Origin: an uncultured Parabacteroides sp. | GTDB lineage: Bacteria; Bacteroidota; Bacteroidia; Bacteroidales; Tannerellaceae | Length of the DNA: 64,000 nt | Reading direction: 5' to 3' | NCBI GenBank assembly: GCA_937894065.1 | Contig: CALCST010000016.1 | Span: 62,001 to 126,000 of the forward strand | Shown here: piece after piece, positions 22,108 through 30,239 of the stretch | Layout of the letters: each line of letters starts with the position of its first letter | How positions within the stretch are numbered: the first letter of the stretch is position 1 | Translations under genes and position numbers: made by a program | Notes under the pieces: model-generated | What the model saw: the letters and a program-made list of their open reading frames with translations, nothing else | Told to the model about the DNA's origin: nothing | Database searches by the model: none

Positions 22108-22138
22108 CAAATGTAAGCAGTTTGCGAATATAAAACAA
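22108..22138 (-). promoter_or_regulatory. Early promoter
   Basis: On the minus strand TTG (22138-22136), a 20-bp spacer and TACATTTG (22115-22108) match the Bacteroides consensus. It drives the leftward early operon beginning at 22033. A candidate operator lies directly upstream, and the half-site TGCGAATAT lies within the spacer. Confidence 0.75.
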
Positions 22139-22143
22139 GCAAA

Positions 22144-22161
22144 TTGAGAATTATTTCTCAA
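22144..22161. promoter_or_regulatory. Candidate repressor operator
   Basis: TTGAGAA (22144-22150) and TTCTCAA (22155-22161) form a perfect inverted repeat with a 4-bp TTAT centre. It sits between the early promoter and the repressor start, so a dimeric repressor bound here could control both directions. Confidence 0.65.
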
Positions 22162-22186
22162 AATGCTTATATATTTATTGAAACAC

Positions 22187-22924
22187 ATGGAAAAAACAGA
22201 AATGTTAAATGCTATTATACACCATTGCACAGGTGGAAATAAGGCGCAGTTTGCTAATATATTAGGTGTTACACCACAAACAATTAGTTCGTGGCTTAAA
22301 AGAAATACTTTTGATATTGAATTAATATTCGCAAAATGCGAATATCTTAACCCTGCTTGGTTACTTAGCAGTGGGAAAGGAGCAATGCTAAAGGAAAGCA
22401 GTTCTTTACAAGGAGATTTAGTACAGGTAAGGTCAGTATGTTCTTCACCTGAAACCTCAATAGATAGCACTCTTGACAAACCGGAAACTATACCATTTGC
22501 TGAGGCCGCACGAAATGGGTTGCACCCCATCCCGTTGGTGACACGAAAGGCAGCAGCCGGTTTCGGTAATGGCGATTTTTCTATTGAAGAGGCCGACGTA
22601 AAGGAGTATTATGTTATTCCTAAATTCAAATATTGCCATGTTGACTTTATGATTGAGGTTTCCGGGCTTTCCATGTACCCTCACTTTAATCCGGGAGACG
22701 TTATTGCATGTTCTATACTCCGCAGCACTCAATTCCTGCAATGGAATAAGTGCCACGTAATAGCTACACGTGAGCAAGGCATATTAGTGAAACGACTTAT
22801 GCCAGGGGAAGACAAAAAACACTTACGCGCAGTCTCAGACAACAAAGAATATCCGCCATTTGACATACCTGTTGACGAGATAACCGGTATCGCCGTTGTG
22901 GTTGGCCATGTGGGGCTTGAATAG
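22187..22924 (+). CDS. S24/LexA-type phage repressor
   Basis: 245 residues from MEKTEMLNAIIHHCTGGNKA (22187). The N-terminal helix-turn-helix is AQFANILGVTPQTISSWLKR. The C-terminal peptidase-like domain has SGLSMYP (catalytic Ser162) and ILVKRL (Lys202), with a candidate Ala-Gly self-cleavage site at residues 124-125 (KAAAGFG). This is the layout of LexA/CI repressors that cleave themselves when RecA is activated, so the prophage is probably induced by DNA damage, unlike Mu itself. It is divergent from the early operon and flanked by candidate operators. Confidence 0.92.
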   Translation: MEKTEMLNAIIHHCTGGNKAQFANILGVTPQTISSWLKRNTFDIELIFAKCEYLNPAWLLSSGKGAMLKESSSLQGDLVQVRSVCSSPETSIDSTLDKPETIPFAEAARNGLHPIPLVTRKAAAGFGNGDFSIEEADVKEYYVIPKFKYCHVDFMIEVSGLSMYPHFNPGDVIACSILRSTQFLQWNKCHVIATREQGILVKRLMPGEDKKHLRAVSDNKEYPPFDIPVDEITGIAVVVGHVGLE

Positions 22925-23280
22925 CCCCTCAAAGGCATACGCGCACAAAAATAAAAGCAAAAAAAAGAAGATATAAGATATAACTTATTAATAATAAGCA
23001 GTATAAAGACGTAATTATGTTGGTTGATATGTTTATATAGGTGGCTTTTTCTACCCTCTTAAAGAGGTTTTTTTGTCAAAACAACCGTTTTTCTTACACC
23101 TTGTATATTTTTACAGTTATCGAAATACAAGTTTTTGCCCCCCTTTTGCCCCTCTTTTAACATTTAAATATATCCCCCTTTTACGCCCCTCTTTTTGTAC
23201 CCCATTTACAAAAAATAGGCCGAAGCAACGCCACGGGAATAGACGTTACAACGGCCTTTAAAAAGCAATATAACAGTATT
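22925..23280. other. Intergenic region after repressor, with terminator and pyrimidine-rich duplication
   Basis: No convincing gene. It contains a terminator-like hairpin (23055-23074) and a duplicated pyrimidine tract: CCCCCTTTT followed by CCCCTCTTTT occurs at 23139-23158 and again at 23174-23195. The minus strand is correspondingly purine-rich. The purpose is unknown; it lies near the expected end of the phage genome. Confidence 0.6.
23055..23074 (+). terminator. Terminator downstream of repressor
   Basis: CCTCTT (23055-23060) pairs with AAGAGG (23062-23067), or as a 5-bp stem with a 3-nt loop, followed by seven T residues (23068-23074). It lies 130 bp after the repressor stop. Confidence 0.6.
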
Positions 23281-23499
23281 TTAACGACTGCTTCTGATAA
23301 GATGGGAGACCACAATACGCGCTCGCTTGGTCATCTTGATACTTCCATCAGTCAAACCGGCATGTAAAAGCGTGCTTTTCTTGATGCCGACCCGGTCCTC
23401 ATCCAGTGTATCAAACACCGCCGACAGGCTTCCGAAATAGAAGTCTTTCTTCTCAAAAATCAGGTGTATGTGTACTACTTTTATCTCTTGTTTCTCCAT
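23281..23499 (-). CDS. Small conserved hypothetical protein at phage end
   Basis: 72 residues from MEKQEIKVVHIHLIFEKKDF (23499); the upstream in-frame Met adds an unlikely hydrophobic stretch. It contains YFGSLSAVFDTLDEDRVGIK and a basic C-terminus. Small proteins of this type (H.HL.F....YFGS..A....L.E..VGI) are frequent in Bacteroides accessory DNA as I recall, but their function is not known. It is the last recognisable phage gene before the composition change. Confidence 0.65.
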   Translation of the reverse strand: MEKQEIKVVHIHLIFEKKDFYFGSLSAVFDTLDEDRVGIKKSTLLHAGLTDGSIKMTKRARIVVSHLIRSSR

Positions 23500-23661
23500 A
23501 CTATTTGGAAATATCTTTTGCACAAATATACTAAATAACAATTATTTGGAAGTTTTTTATACGTTAAACTTCCAAAACACATCATGAAAAAGCAGTAAAA
23601 AGAAACGCCGTCCAAATCGACCTATTTTAAGGCGATCCGGCGACGTTTCATGCGTTCGGCG

Positions 23662-23750
23662 GTAAAAGCTAAACCAAGTAAAGCAAGGTGTAAATACAGG
23701 GCAAAGAATCGCCTCAGATCAGGCGTTTAAGTGTAAAGTCAAAGTAAAGC
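23662..23750. repeat. Clustered GTAAAG motifs, candidate transposase binding sites
   Basis: GTAAAAGC (23662), GTAAAGC (23678), GTAAATA (23690), GTAAAGTC (23733) and GTAAAGC (23744) all point the same way within 90 bp. MuA binds three sites at the left end of Mu near the repressor gene. The position at the repressor end fits, but the consensus for this transposase is unknown. Confidence 0.4.
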
Positions 23751-23893
23751 AAAAGTTCATTTCGTTTTGCGAGGCCGTTCGAGCCTATCACCTCATAACT
23801 TACTATATTATAGCTTTATACTGTTATTCCTATCCTATCTCTATTTTATCACTTCGTTTTAAGCCCCATATATTTCAAGCTTTTTTCCTCTGA

Positions 23894-23975
23894 TGAAAAA
23901 ATTTTTTCATTATGGTGAAAATATTTTTCCACCCGGATGAAATTTTATTTTCATCCGGATGAAAAAGAAGTTTCA
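23894..23975. repeat. Four-unit, 22-bp-period palindrome array
   Basis: Units TGAAA-N6-TTTCA-like (16 bp) start at 23894, 23916, 23938 and 23960, exactly 22 bp apart, separated by 6 bp (CCCGGA, TCCGGA and variants). Each unit is a near-palindrome with its own AT-rich core. It lies in host-like AT-rich DNA upstream of the efflux operon. Confidence 0.75.
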
Positions 23976-24106
23976 TTCTTAATTTATTGAAAACATATGT
24001 ACTTAATTTTTGTAAACTGTTTATTGGGCTTGCGAAACTTCAATAAAGTTATATAAAAGAATGCAATGAAGGAGAAAGTATTAATAGTTATGTGGAGGCT
24101 TTTGTG

Positions 24107-24114
24107 TAATTTTG
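24107..24114 (+). promoter_or_regulatory. Possible -7 box of the efflux operon
   Basis: TAATTTTG matches TAnnTTTG. No good -33 box is visible, and the leader to the start codon would be about 245 nt, so the assignment is tentative. Confidence 0.35.
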
Positions 24115-24364
24115 CATTATAATCATAATAGTTCTACATAATTGTGGATTTTTTACTCATAGTGATAAATTCATAAGTTGAAGAGGAAAATAATGTATAG
24201 GTCGTAAATGTGTTGAAAATAAGAGCTTTGCTTCTTGCTTTGGCTGTTGCATGATTTTTTTGGTACAATATTTTCAATACATAATTTTATAAGAAAGGGA
24301 CATTGAAAATGTTCCGGTAGCACTAAAAAATAATTCATAAGTTTATATATACTAAAAGTGTAGT

Positions 24365-25534
24365 ATGGTGAATAGACGTTTTTTCTGGCTAACATTTGGA
24401 GTATTAGCCTTTTCTATCCTATTTACAGGATGTCGGCAAAAAGAAGAGCCGCAGTTGCCAATCGTTGTAGTGGATAAACCTGCCAAAGAGGATGTTCAGA
24501 TTTTCGGAGAATATGTTGGACGAATCAGAGCTTCAAGTTTTGTTGAAGTTCATGCAAGAGTGGAAGGTTATCTTGAAAAAATGATGTTTGAAGAAGGAAA
24601 GAAGGTTAAGCAAGGTGATCCTTTGTTTATTATAAGTCCTGATTTTTATAAAGCAAAAGTAGCTAAGGCTAGTGCACAGCTTAAGAAAGATCAAGTTTCA
24701 GCTGCCAAGGCTCAAAGAGACGTTGAGCGCCTTACTCCGCTTTATGAACAGCATGCTGCCAGCCAGCTCGACTTGGACAATGCTATTGCTGCAAAGGAAA
24801 ATGCTGAGGCAAATATTGCTATGAGCAAGGCAGACCTTGACCAGGCTTTGCTGGAACTTAGTTATACAACAGTAACATCACCGATTTCCGGTTATGTAAG
24901 TGAACGATATGTTGATATAGGTACACTTGTCGGACCGGGTGCTAAGTCAAAGCTAGTTTCAGTTGTGAAAAGTGATACAGTAGATGTTGATTTCAAAATG
25001 ACTGCCTTGGATTATCTGCGTGCCGAAAGACGTAATATTAAATTCGGCGAACAAGACACAACTCGTTCTTGGCAGCAGACAGTTTCAGTTACTTTGGCTG
25101 ATAATTCTGAATATCCGGTGAAAGGAATTGTGGACTTTGCAGACCCTCAGGTTGACCCTCAGACCGGAACATTCGGTGTGCGTGCTGAGTTGCCTAATCC
25201 GGACCGTAAACTTTTGCCGGGACAGTTCACACGTGTTAAATTGCTTTTGGATGTGAGAGAACGTGCAATAGTTGTTCCCCGCAAATCATTGTCAATTGAA
25301 AAAGGTGGTGCTTTCATCTATGTTATCAGACGTGATGATGTAGCAGAAAAACGTTTCGTTCAGATTGGTCCGGAAATCGGAAACAACGTAGTTATTGAAA
25401 GAGGACTTGGAGAAAATGAACGCGTAGTGATAGAAGGTTATCATAAACTGGTTCCTGGAGCAAAAGTTCATGCAGTGTTTGCTGGAGATGAAAAAGCTAT
25501 CCAGGCATTAAGAGAAGAGGAGGAAAATCAATGA
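24365..25534 (+). CDS. RND efflux periplasmic adaptor (AcrA/MexA-type lipoprotein)
   Basis: 389 residues. A signal peptide ends in a lipobox (LFTGC, Cys about residue 23), anchoring the protein in the inner membrane. The biotinyl-lipoyl half motif EVHARVEGYLEKM, a coiled-coil hairpin (residues about 95-160) and GYVSERYVDIGTLV mark the membrane fusion family. It links the RND pump to the outer-membrane channel. The stop overlaps the pump start (ATGA, 25531-25534). No local TetR-type regulator is seen. Confidence 0.93.
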   Translation: MVNRRFFWLTFGVLAFSILFTGCRQKEEPQLPIVVVDKPAKEDVQIFGEYVGRIRASSFVEVHARVEGYLEKMMFEEGKKVKQGDPLFIISPDFYKAKVAKASAQLKKDQVSAAKAQRDVERLTPLYEQHAASQLDLDNAIAAKENAEANIAMSKADLDQALLELSYTTVTSPISGYVSERYVDIGTLVGPGAKSKLVSVVKSDTVDVDFKMTALDYLRAERRNIKFGEQDTTRSWQQTVSVTLADNSEYPVKGIVDFADPQVDPQTGTFGVRAELPNPDRKLLPGQFTRVKLLLDVRERAIVVPRKSLSIEKGGAFIYVIRRDDVAEKRFVQIGPEIGNNVVIERGLGENERVVIEGYHKLVPGAKVHAVFAGDEKAIQALREEEENQ

Positions 25535-28500
25535 AACCAGGATTCTTTATAGATCGTCCGGTTTTCTCAACGGTGCTTTCTTTGTTGATTGTCATTGTTG
25601 GTATAATCGGTCTGTTCCTGTTGCCTGTGGATCAGTATCCACAGATAACGCCGCCGGTGGTTAAAATCAGTGCCACATATCCGGGAGCAAGTGCGCTTAC
25701 TGTCTCCCAGGCTGTAGCAACTCCTATTGAGCAGGAGCTCAACGGAACGCCTGGTATGATATATATGCAAAGTAGTAGCTCCAACTCAGGAAGCCTTAGT
25801 GTAACTGTTACTTTCGATGTTTCGGCTGATCCGGATTTGGCTGCAGTAGAAGTTCAGAACCGTATAAAATTGGCTGAAAGCCGTCTGCCTGCCGAAGTTA
25901 TACAGAATGGTATAACAGTTGAAAAGCAGGCGCCAAGCCAGTTGATGACACTGACGCTGATGTCCGACGACCCAAAGTTCGATGAAATCTATCTGAGTAA
26001 CTTTGCTACAATCAACGTGCTCGACGTTATCCGCCGTATTCCTGGCGTAGGTCGTGTATCAAACATTGGTGGACGTTATTATGGTATGCAGATATGGGTA
26101 TATCCGGACCGCTTGGCTAATATGGGACTTACAGTACAGGATTTGCAGAATGCATTGAAAGACCAGAACCGTGAGTCTGCTGCCGGTGAATTAGGTAAGC
26201 AGCCAGTCCTTGATGTGGATATCACATTGCCTGTAACTGCTCCAGGACGTCTTTCAACAGTTGAGGAGTTCGAAGATATTGTTGTCCGTGCTAATCCTGA
26301 TGGTTCAATTGTGAGAATGCGTGATGTGGCACGAGTATCGCTCGAAGCTGCTTCATATACTACAGAAAGTGGTATTAACGGAAAGAATGCAGCCGTTTTG
26401 GGTATTTATATGCTTCCTGGAGCAAATGCTATGGATGTAGCAGAAAAGGTAAAGGCTGAAATGAAGGAAATCAGCAAGAACTTCCCGGAAGGACTTGAGT
26501 ATAACTTCCCGTTTGATATGACTGAATATATTTCACAGTCAATCCACGAGGTTTACAAGACTTTGTTCGAGGCTTTGTTCCTTGTTGTTCTTGTTGTGTT
26601 CTTGTCATTGCAGAATTGGCGTGCAGCATTGATCCCGACTATTGCCGTTCCTATTTCTTTGATAGGTACTTTCGGATTCATGCTCGTATTCGGATTCTCG
26701 TTGAATATGTTGACATTGCTTGGTTTGATTCTTGCAATTGGTATTGTGGTGGACGATGCTATTGTGGTTGTAGAAAACGTTGAGCGAATAATGGAAGAAG
26801 AGCATCTGACTGCGCGTCAGGCAACACACAAGGCTATGAGTGAACTTTCTGGAGCATTGATTGCGACATCAATGGTGTTGGCAGCAGTGTTTGTTCCTGT
26901 AAGTTTTCTTGGTGGAATTACCGGACAGTTGTATCGTCAGTTCTCTGTGACAATTGTTGTTTCCGTATTGTTGTCAACAGTGGTTGCGCTTACGTTGAGT
27001 CCGGCGATGTGTGCTATTATACTTCGTCCGTCGAAAGGCAAGAAGAATATAGTTTTCCGAATGATAAATTACTGGCTATTTGTCGGTAACAGACGTTATG
27101 GTGGAATATTGTCGAAAGTAATGAAATGCCCTCGCCGCGTAATTGCAGGTTTCGGAATGGTTCTTGTTGCGATATTCGTATTAAACAGAGCTTTACCTAC
27201 AAGTTTTATTCCGGAAGAAGACCAGGGATATTTCTTTGTTGAGCTTGAATTACCTGAAGGCGCAACTATGGAGCGTATGCGTGAGGTGACAAATAGAGCA
27301 ATAGAATTTATTGATAAGCAGCCTGCTGTCGCTTATGTACAGAATGTTACAGGTAGCAGTAGCCGTGTCGGTTCGTCTCAATCAAGAGCAACACTTACTG
27401 TAATACTTAAACCTTGGGAGGAAAGAAAGTCTTCAAATATGATGGTTGAGGATGTTATGGAAGCTACACGTAAGGAATTGTATTATTATCCTGAAGTGAA
27501 GTCTTATGTAACACGTCCGCCAGTAATCCCAGGCTTAGGTGAAAGTGGTGGTTTGGAAATGCAGCTTGAAGCTCGTGGTGAAACAAGTTGGGAAAATTTG
27601 GTGAGTGCAACAGATACATTCCTATATTATGCATCACTGGCTCCTGAACTTGAAGGCGTTTCTTCAGCTTTACAGGCAGAGATTCCTCAGTTGTATTTTG
27701 ATGTGAATCGCGACAGAGCCAAACTTCTGGGCATTCCGTTGGCTGATATATTCTCAACAATGAAGGCTTATCTTGGTTCTGTATATGTAAACGACTTCAA
27801 TATGTTCAACCGTATATATAGAGTATATATCCAAGCTGAAGCTCCATATCGTGCAAACAAGGACAATATCGGTTTGTTCTTTGTAAAGACAAGTACTGGT
27901 GCGATGGTTCCGCTTACAGCACTTGGAACTACTGAATATACAACTGGTCCGGGAACAATCAAGCGTTTCAATATGTTCAACACCGCATCCATAAATGCAG
28001 TTGCAGCATCAGGATATAGTACCGGTGAAGCTATGGAAGCTATGGAAAGAATAGCAAAAGAACATTTGCCGGAAAATATAGCAGTTGAATGGAGCGGATT
28101 GTCATATCAGGAAAAGAAAGCCGGAGGTCAAACTGGATTTGTGTTAGCGTTGGTATTCCTTTTCGTATTCCTTTTCCTTGCAGCACAGTATGAAAGTTGG
28201 ATTGTGCCTATTGCAGTTTTGCTTTCATTGCCTATCGCAGCTTTGGGCGCTTATTTGGGAATTTGGGCAACCGGACTTGAGAACGATATATATTTCCAGA
28301 TTGGTCTGGTAACTCTTATCGGTCTTGCAGCGAAGAATGCAATTCTTATCGTTGAGTTTGCCAAGGTTCAGGTAGATGCCGGAGTTGATCCGGTGAAAGC
28401 TGCAATCCATGCTGCTCAGATGCGTTTCCGTCCGATTCTTATGACATCTCTTGCGTTTGTACTTGGTATGTTGCCTATGGTTATGGCTTCAGGTCCGGGT

Positions 28501-30126
28501 TCTGCATCACGTCATAGCATTGGTACAGGTGTGTTCTTTGGAATGTTGGTTGCTATTACAGTTGGTATAGTTCTTGTTCCTTTCTTCTTTGTTTTCGTAT
28601 GCAATTTGCATAAGAAAATAAACTTGAAGAGCAAGCTGGAAAAAATACCATTGGATAAATTGCCGCTCGACAAGATAAAGCGCGAGAAAGACAGACTTGG
28701 AAAGCTTATAAATAAGAAATCAGCCGGAACGATGATTCTGTTTGCTTTGCTTACATTGTCAATGTCTTCTTGTAAGTTGGGCCAGAAATATTCGCGTCCA
28801 GATTTGAATCTTCCAGATAAAGTTTCTGAAGAAGTACTGTCTCAAGATAATGACAGTACTTCTGTAGCAGATATTTCTTGGGAGGAGTTATATACAGATC
28901 CAATATTGCAGGACCTTATCCGCAAGGCATTAAATAATAATAAGGATATGCAGATTGCTGCGGCAAAGATTAAGGAAATGATTGCTGCCAAGAGAATCTC
29001 ATTTGCAAATATGTTTCCTGAATTTGGCATTCAGCTTTATGGAGAGAAAGAGGTTCTGAATTATGGAGGTAATAATCCTAAACCAGACCCTGAGTTTGGA
29101 GCAAAATTAGGTGTTACATGGGAATTGGATTTGTGGGGCAAACTCCGTTGGGCTAATGAAGCAGATATTGCCGCATATATGCAATCTGTTGAGGCGCGCA
29201 GAGCTTTGCAGTTGACTATAGTTTCAAGTGTAGCTGCCGGATATTATGAACTTTGTGCATTGGATCAGGAACTGAAAATTGTGCAGCAAACATTAGCTGC
29301 ACGTCGCGAAGGTGTGAGATTGGCAAAGTTGCGTTACGAAGGTGGTCTTACTTCCGAAACTGCATATAACCAGGCTCAGGTTGAGTTGGCACGTACAGAA
29401 ACCCTTGTTCCTTCATTGGAAAGAAAAATAAAGAATAAGGAAAGTGATTTGTCAATGCTTTTGGGTGAATATACATCAAGTATACCTCGAGGAGAATCTC
29501 TGAGTCATCAGGATTTACCGGATTTCCTTCCTGTAGGTTTGCCGTCAACTTTGTTGCAGCGTCGTCCGGATATGAGACAGGCTGAGCAATCTTTGAAAGC
29601 AGCTAATGCTAAAGTTGGTGTTGCATATACAAGCTTGTTCCCGAAAATTGGACTTACTGCTTATGGCGGTTTTGAAAGTGCGGAACTTTCAGATTTGATA
29701 AAGAGTCCGGCGTGGAATGTGGTTGGTAATCTTTTGCAGCCAATATTTGCGATGGGAAAGAACAAAGCACGTCTGAAAGTGGCAAAAGCTCAGTATGAAC
29801 AGGAAGTAGCAAGCTATCAAAAGAGTGTTCTATCTGCCTTCAAAGAAGTGAACGATGCTATTGTTGCAGTTCGTAAAACAAAGGAAATCCGTGCTTCAAG
29901 AGCCAAGCTCGAAGCTGCAGCCCGCAATTATTTGGATTTGGCTCAGTTGCAATACATAAACGGAGTTTCAAGCTATATGGATGTGCTGGACGCACAGCGT
30001 GGTCTTTTGGATGCGCAGATTGGTTTGAATTCTGCTATTTGCGATGAGTTGCTGTCTGTAGTTTATTTGTATAAGGCTCTTGGCGGTGGTTATGATCCGA
30101 ACGCTGAGTATGTTCCGGAAAAATAA
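25531..30126 (+). CDS. Fused RND pump (AcrB type) and outer-membrane channel (TolC/OprM type)
   Basis: One uninterrupted 1531-residue frame. Residues 1-1030 are a complete HAE1-type RND pump: 12 membrane segments, the proton-relay Asp pair D408-D409 in GIVVDDAIVV, and GLAAKNAILIVEFAK. A charged linker (KSKLEKIPLDKLPLDKIKRE) follows, then a second signal-like segment with lipobox MSSC (Cys1081), and a complete OprM-like channel (residues about 1085-1520; LPSTLLQRRPDMRQAEQSLK). Normally these are two genes. If the lipobox is cleaved, the halves would separate after export; an internal start at Met1068 (28732) is also possible. Confidence 0.92.
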   Translation: MKPGFFIDRPVFSTVLSLLIVIVGIIGLFLLPVDQYPQITPPVVKISATYPGASALTVSQAVATPIEQELNGTPGMIYMQSSSSNSGSLSVTVTFDVSADPDLAAVEVQNRIKLAESRLPAEVIQNGITVEKQAPSQLMTLTLMSDDPKFDEIYLSNFATINVLDVIRRIPGVGRVSNIGGRYYGMQIWVYPDRLANMGLTVQDLQNALKDQNRESAAGELGKQPVLDVDITLPVTAPGRLSTVEEFEDIVVRANPDGSIVRMRDVARVSLEAASYTTESGINGKNAAVLGIYMLPGANAMDVAEKVKAEMKEISKNFPEGLEYNFPFDMTEYISQSIHEVYKTLFEALFLVVLVVFLSLQNWRAALIPTIAVPISLIGTFGFMLVFGFSLNMLTLLGLILAIGIVVDDAIVVVENVERIMEEEHLTARQATHKAMSELSGALIATSMVLAAVFVPVSFLGGITGQLYRQFSVTIVVSVLLSTVVALTLSPAMCAIILRPSKGKKNIVFRMINYWLFVGNRRYGGILSKVMKCPRRVIAGFGMVLVAIFVLNRALPTSFIPEEDQGYFFVELELPEGATMERMREVTNRAIEFIDKQPAVAYVQNVTGSSSRVGSSQSRATLTVILKPWEERKSSNMMVEDVMEATRKELYYYPEVKSYVTRPPVIPGLGESGGLEMQLEARGETSWENLVSATDTFLYYASLAPELEGVSSALQAEIPQLYFDVNRDRAKLLGIPLADIFSTMKAYLGSVYVNDFNMFNRIYRVYIQAEAPYRANKDNIGLFFVKTSTGAMVPLTALGTTEYTTGPGTIKRFNMFNTASINAVAASGYSTGEAMEAMERIAKEHLPENIAVEWSGLSYQEKKAGGQTGFVLALVFLFVFLFLAAQYESWIVPIAVLLSLPIAALGAYLGIWATGLENDIYFQIGLVTLIGLAAKNAILIVEFAKVQVDAGVDPVKAAIHAAQMRFRPILMTSLAFVLGMLPMVMASGPGSASRHSIGTGVFFGMLVAITVGIVLVPFFFVFVCNLHKKINLKSKLEKIPLDKLPLDKIKREKDRLGKLINKKSAGTMILFALLTLSMSSCKLGQKYSRPDLNLPDKVSEEVLSQDNDSTSVADISWEELYTDPILQDLIRKALNNNKDMQIAAAKIKEMIAAKRISFANMFPEFGIQLYGEKEVLNYGGNNPKPDPEFGAKLGVTWELDLWGKLRWANEADIAAYMQSVEARRALQLTIVSSVAAGYYELCALDQELKIVQQTLAARREGVRLAKLRYEGGLTSETAYNQAQVELARTETLVPSLERKIKNKESDLSMLLGEYTSSIPRGESLSHQDLPDFLPVGLPSTLLQRRPDMRQAEQSLKAANAKVGVAYTSLFPKIGLTAYGGFESAELSDLIKSPAWNVVGNLLQPIFAMGKNKARLKVAKAQYEQEVASYQKSVLSAFKEVNDAIVAVRKTKEIRASRAKLEAAARNYLDLAQLQYINGVSSYMDVLDAQRGLLDAQIGLNSAICDELLSVVYLYKALGGGYDPNAEYVPEK

Positions 30127-30149
30127 CTATATTGACTAGATATAAATTT

Positions 30150-30239
30150 ACGAGTTGACAAGGTTTTAAATGTCTTTTGTTCTTTGGAACAGACATTAGA
30201 ATCTTGTCAACTCGTTTCTTTTTGAAGCATTGTCAACTT
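30150..30239. terminator. Bidirectional hairpin made of the CTTGTCAACT repeat
   Basis: ACGAGTTGACAAG (30150-30162) pairs with CTTGTCAACTCGT (30203-30215). Inside, AATGTCT/AGACATT and TGTTC/GAACA pair as well, giving a long hairpin between the convergent efflux and tRNA nucleotidyltransferase-family genes. A further degenerate copy (TGTCAACTT, 30231-30239) overlaps the stop of the leftward gene. Confidence 0.6.

Larger units (their letters stand above)
1..23800 (-). mobile_element. Mu-like transposable prophage, truncated by left window edge
   Basis: The region holds a MuA-like transposase, a MuB-like ATPase, an S24 repressor at one end, GemA/gp16-like and DUF3164-like early proteins, and structural proteins of the Mu type (gp28-like terminase, DUF935-like portal, gpF/MuF, gpG-like, gp37-like) with a contractile tail sheath. 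No tyrosine or serine integrase is present, which fits replicative transposition. The repressor-proximal end lies at the right. The exact terminus is not resolved; I place it between about 23.75 and 23.89 kb from the composition change and the position of candidate transposase sites. The other end, with baseplate and tail fibres, is outside the window. Confidence 0.9.
23500..24364. other. Phage-host junction region without genes
   Basis: 865 bp with no convincing gene. In order: a GC-richer part with several GTAAAG motifs (23662-23750), then an abrupt change to AT-rich DNA near 23.79 kb, a 22-bp-period palindrome array (23894-23975), a possible -7 promoter box (24107-24114) and a ~250-bp leader to the efflux operon. 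The phage terminus must lie in this interval. Confidence 0.65.

Noticed and set aside
22325..22345. Perfect inverted repeat ATATTCGCA-AAA-TGCGAATAT inside the repressor gene
   Set aside because: It encodes a segment (IFAKCEY) that appears constrained as protein in related repressors; a half-site occurs upstream at 22120-22129, so an operator role is possible, but I cannot separate it from coding constraint.
22078..22530. 150-codon minus-strand frame across the repressor promoter and N-terminus
   Set aside because: Antisense to the repressor HTH and covers the operator/promoter region; composition is shadow-like.
23073..23261. 62-codon frame through the pyrimidine tracts after the repressor
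   Set aside because: Translation is a low-complexity Pro/Phe product of the duplicated tract.
1..23800. Diversity-generating retroelement in the phage, as known from Hankyphage-type Bacteroides phages
   Set aside because: No reverse transcriptase or template/variable repeat is visible; the tail-fibre end of the phage is outside the window, so it cannot be judged.
24171..24395. 74-codon minus-strand frame upstream of the efflux operon
   Set aside because: Overlaps the adaptor start antisense, AT-rich composition and no promoter; likely chance.
25531..30126. Two separate genes with a missed stop
   Set aside because: The frame is continuous through the linker and internal signal helix; an internal start at 28732 is possible but the sequence as given encodes one protein.
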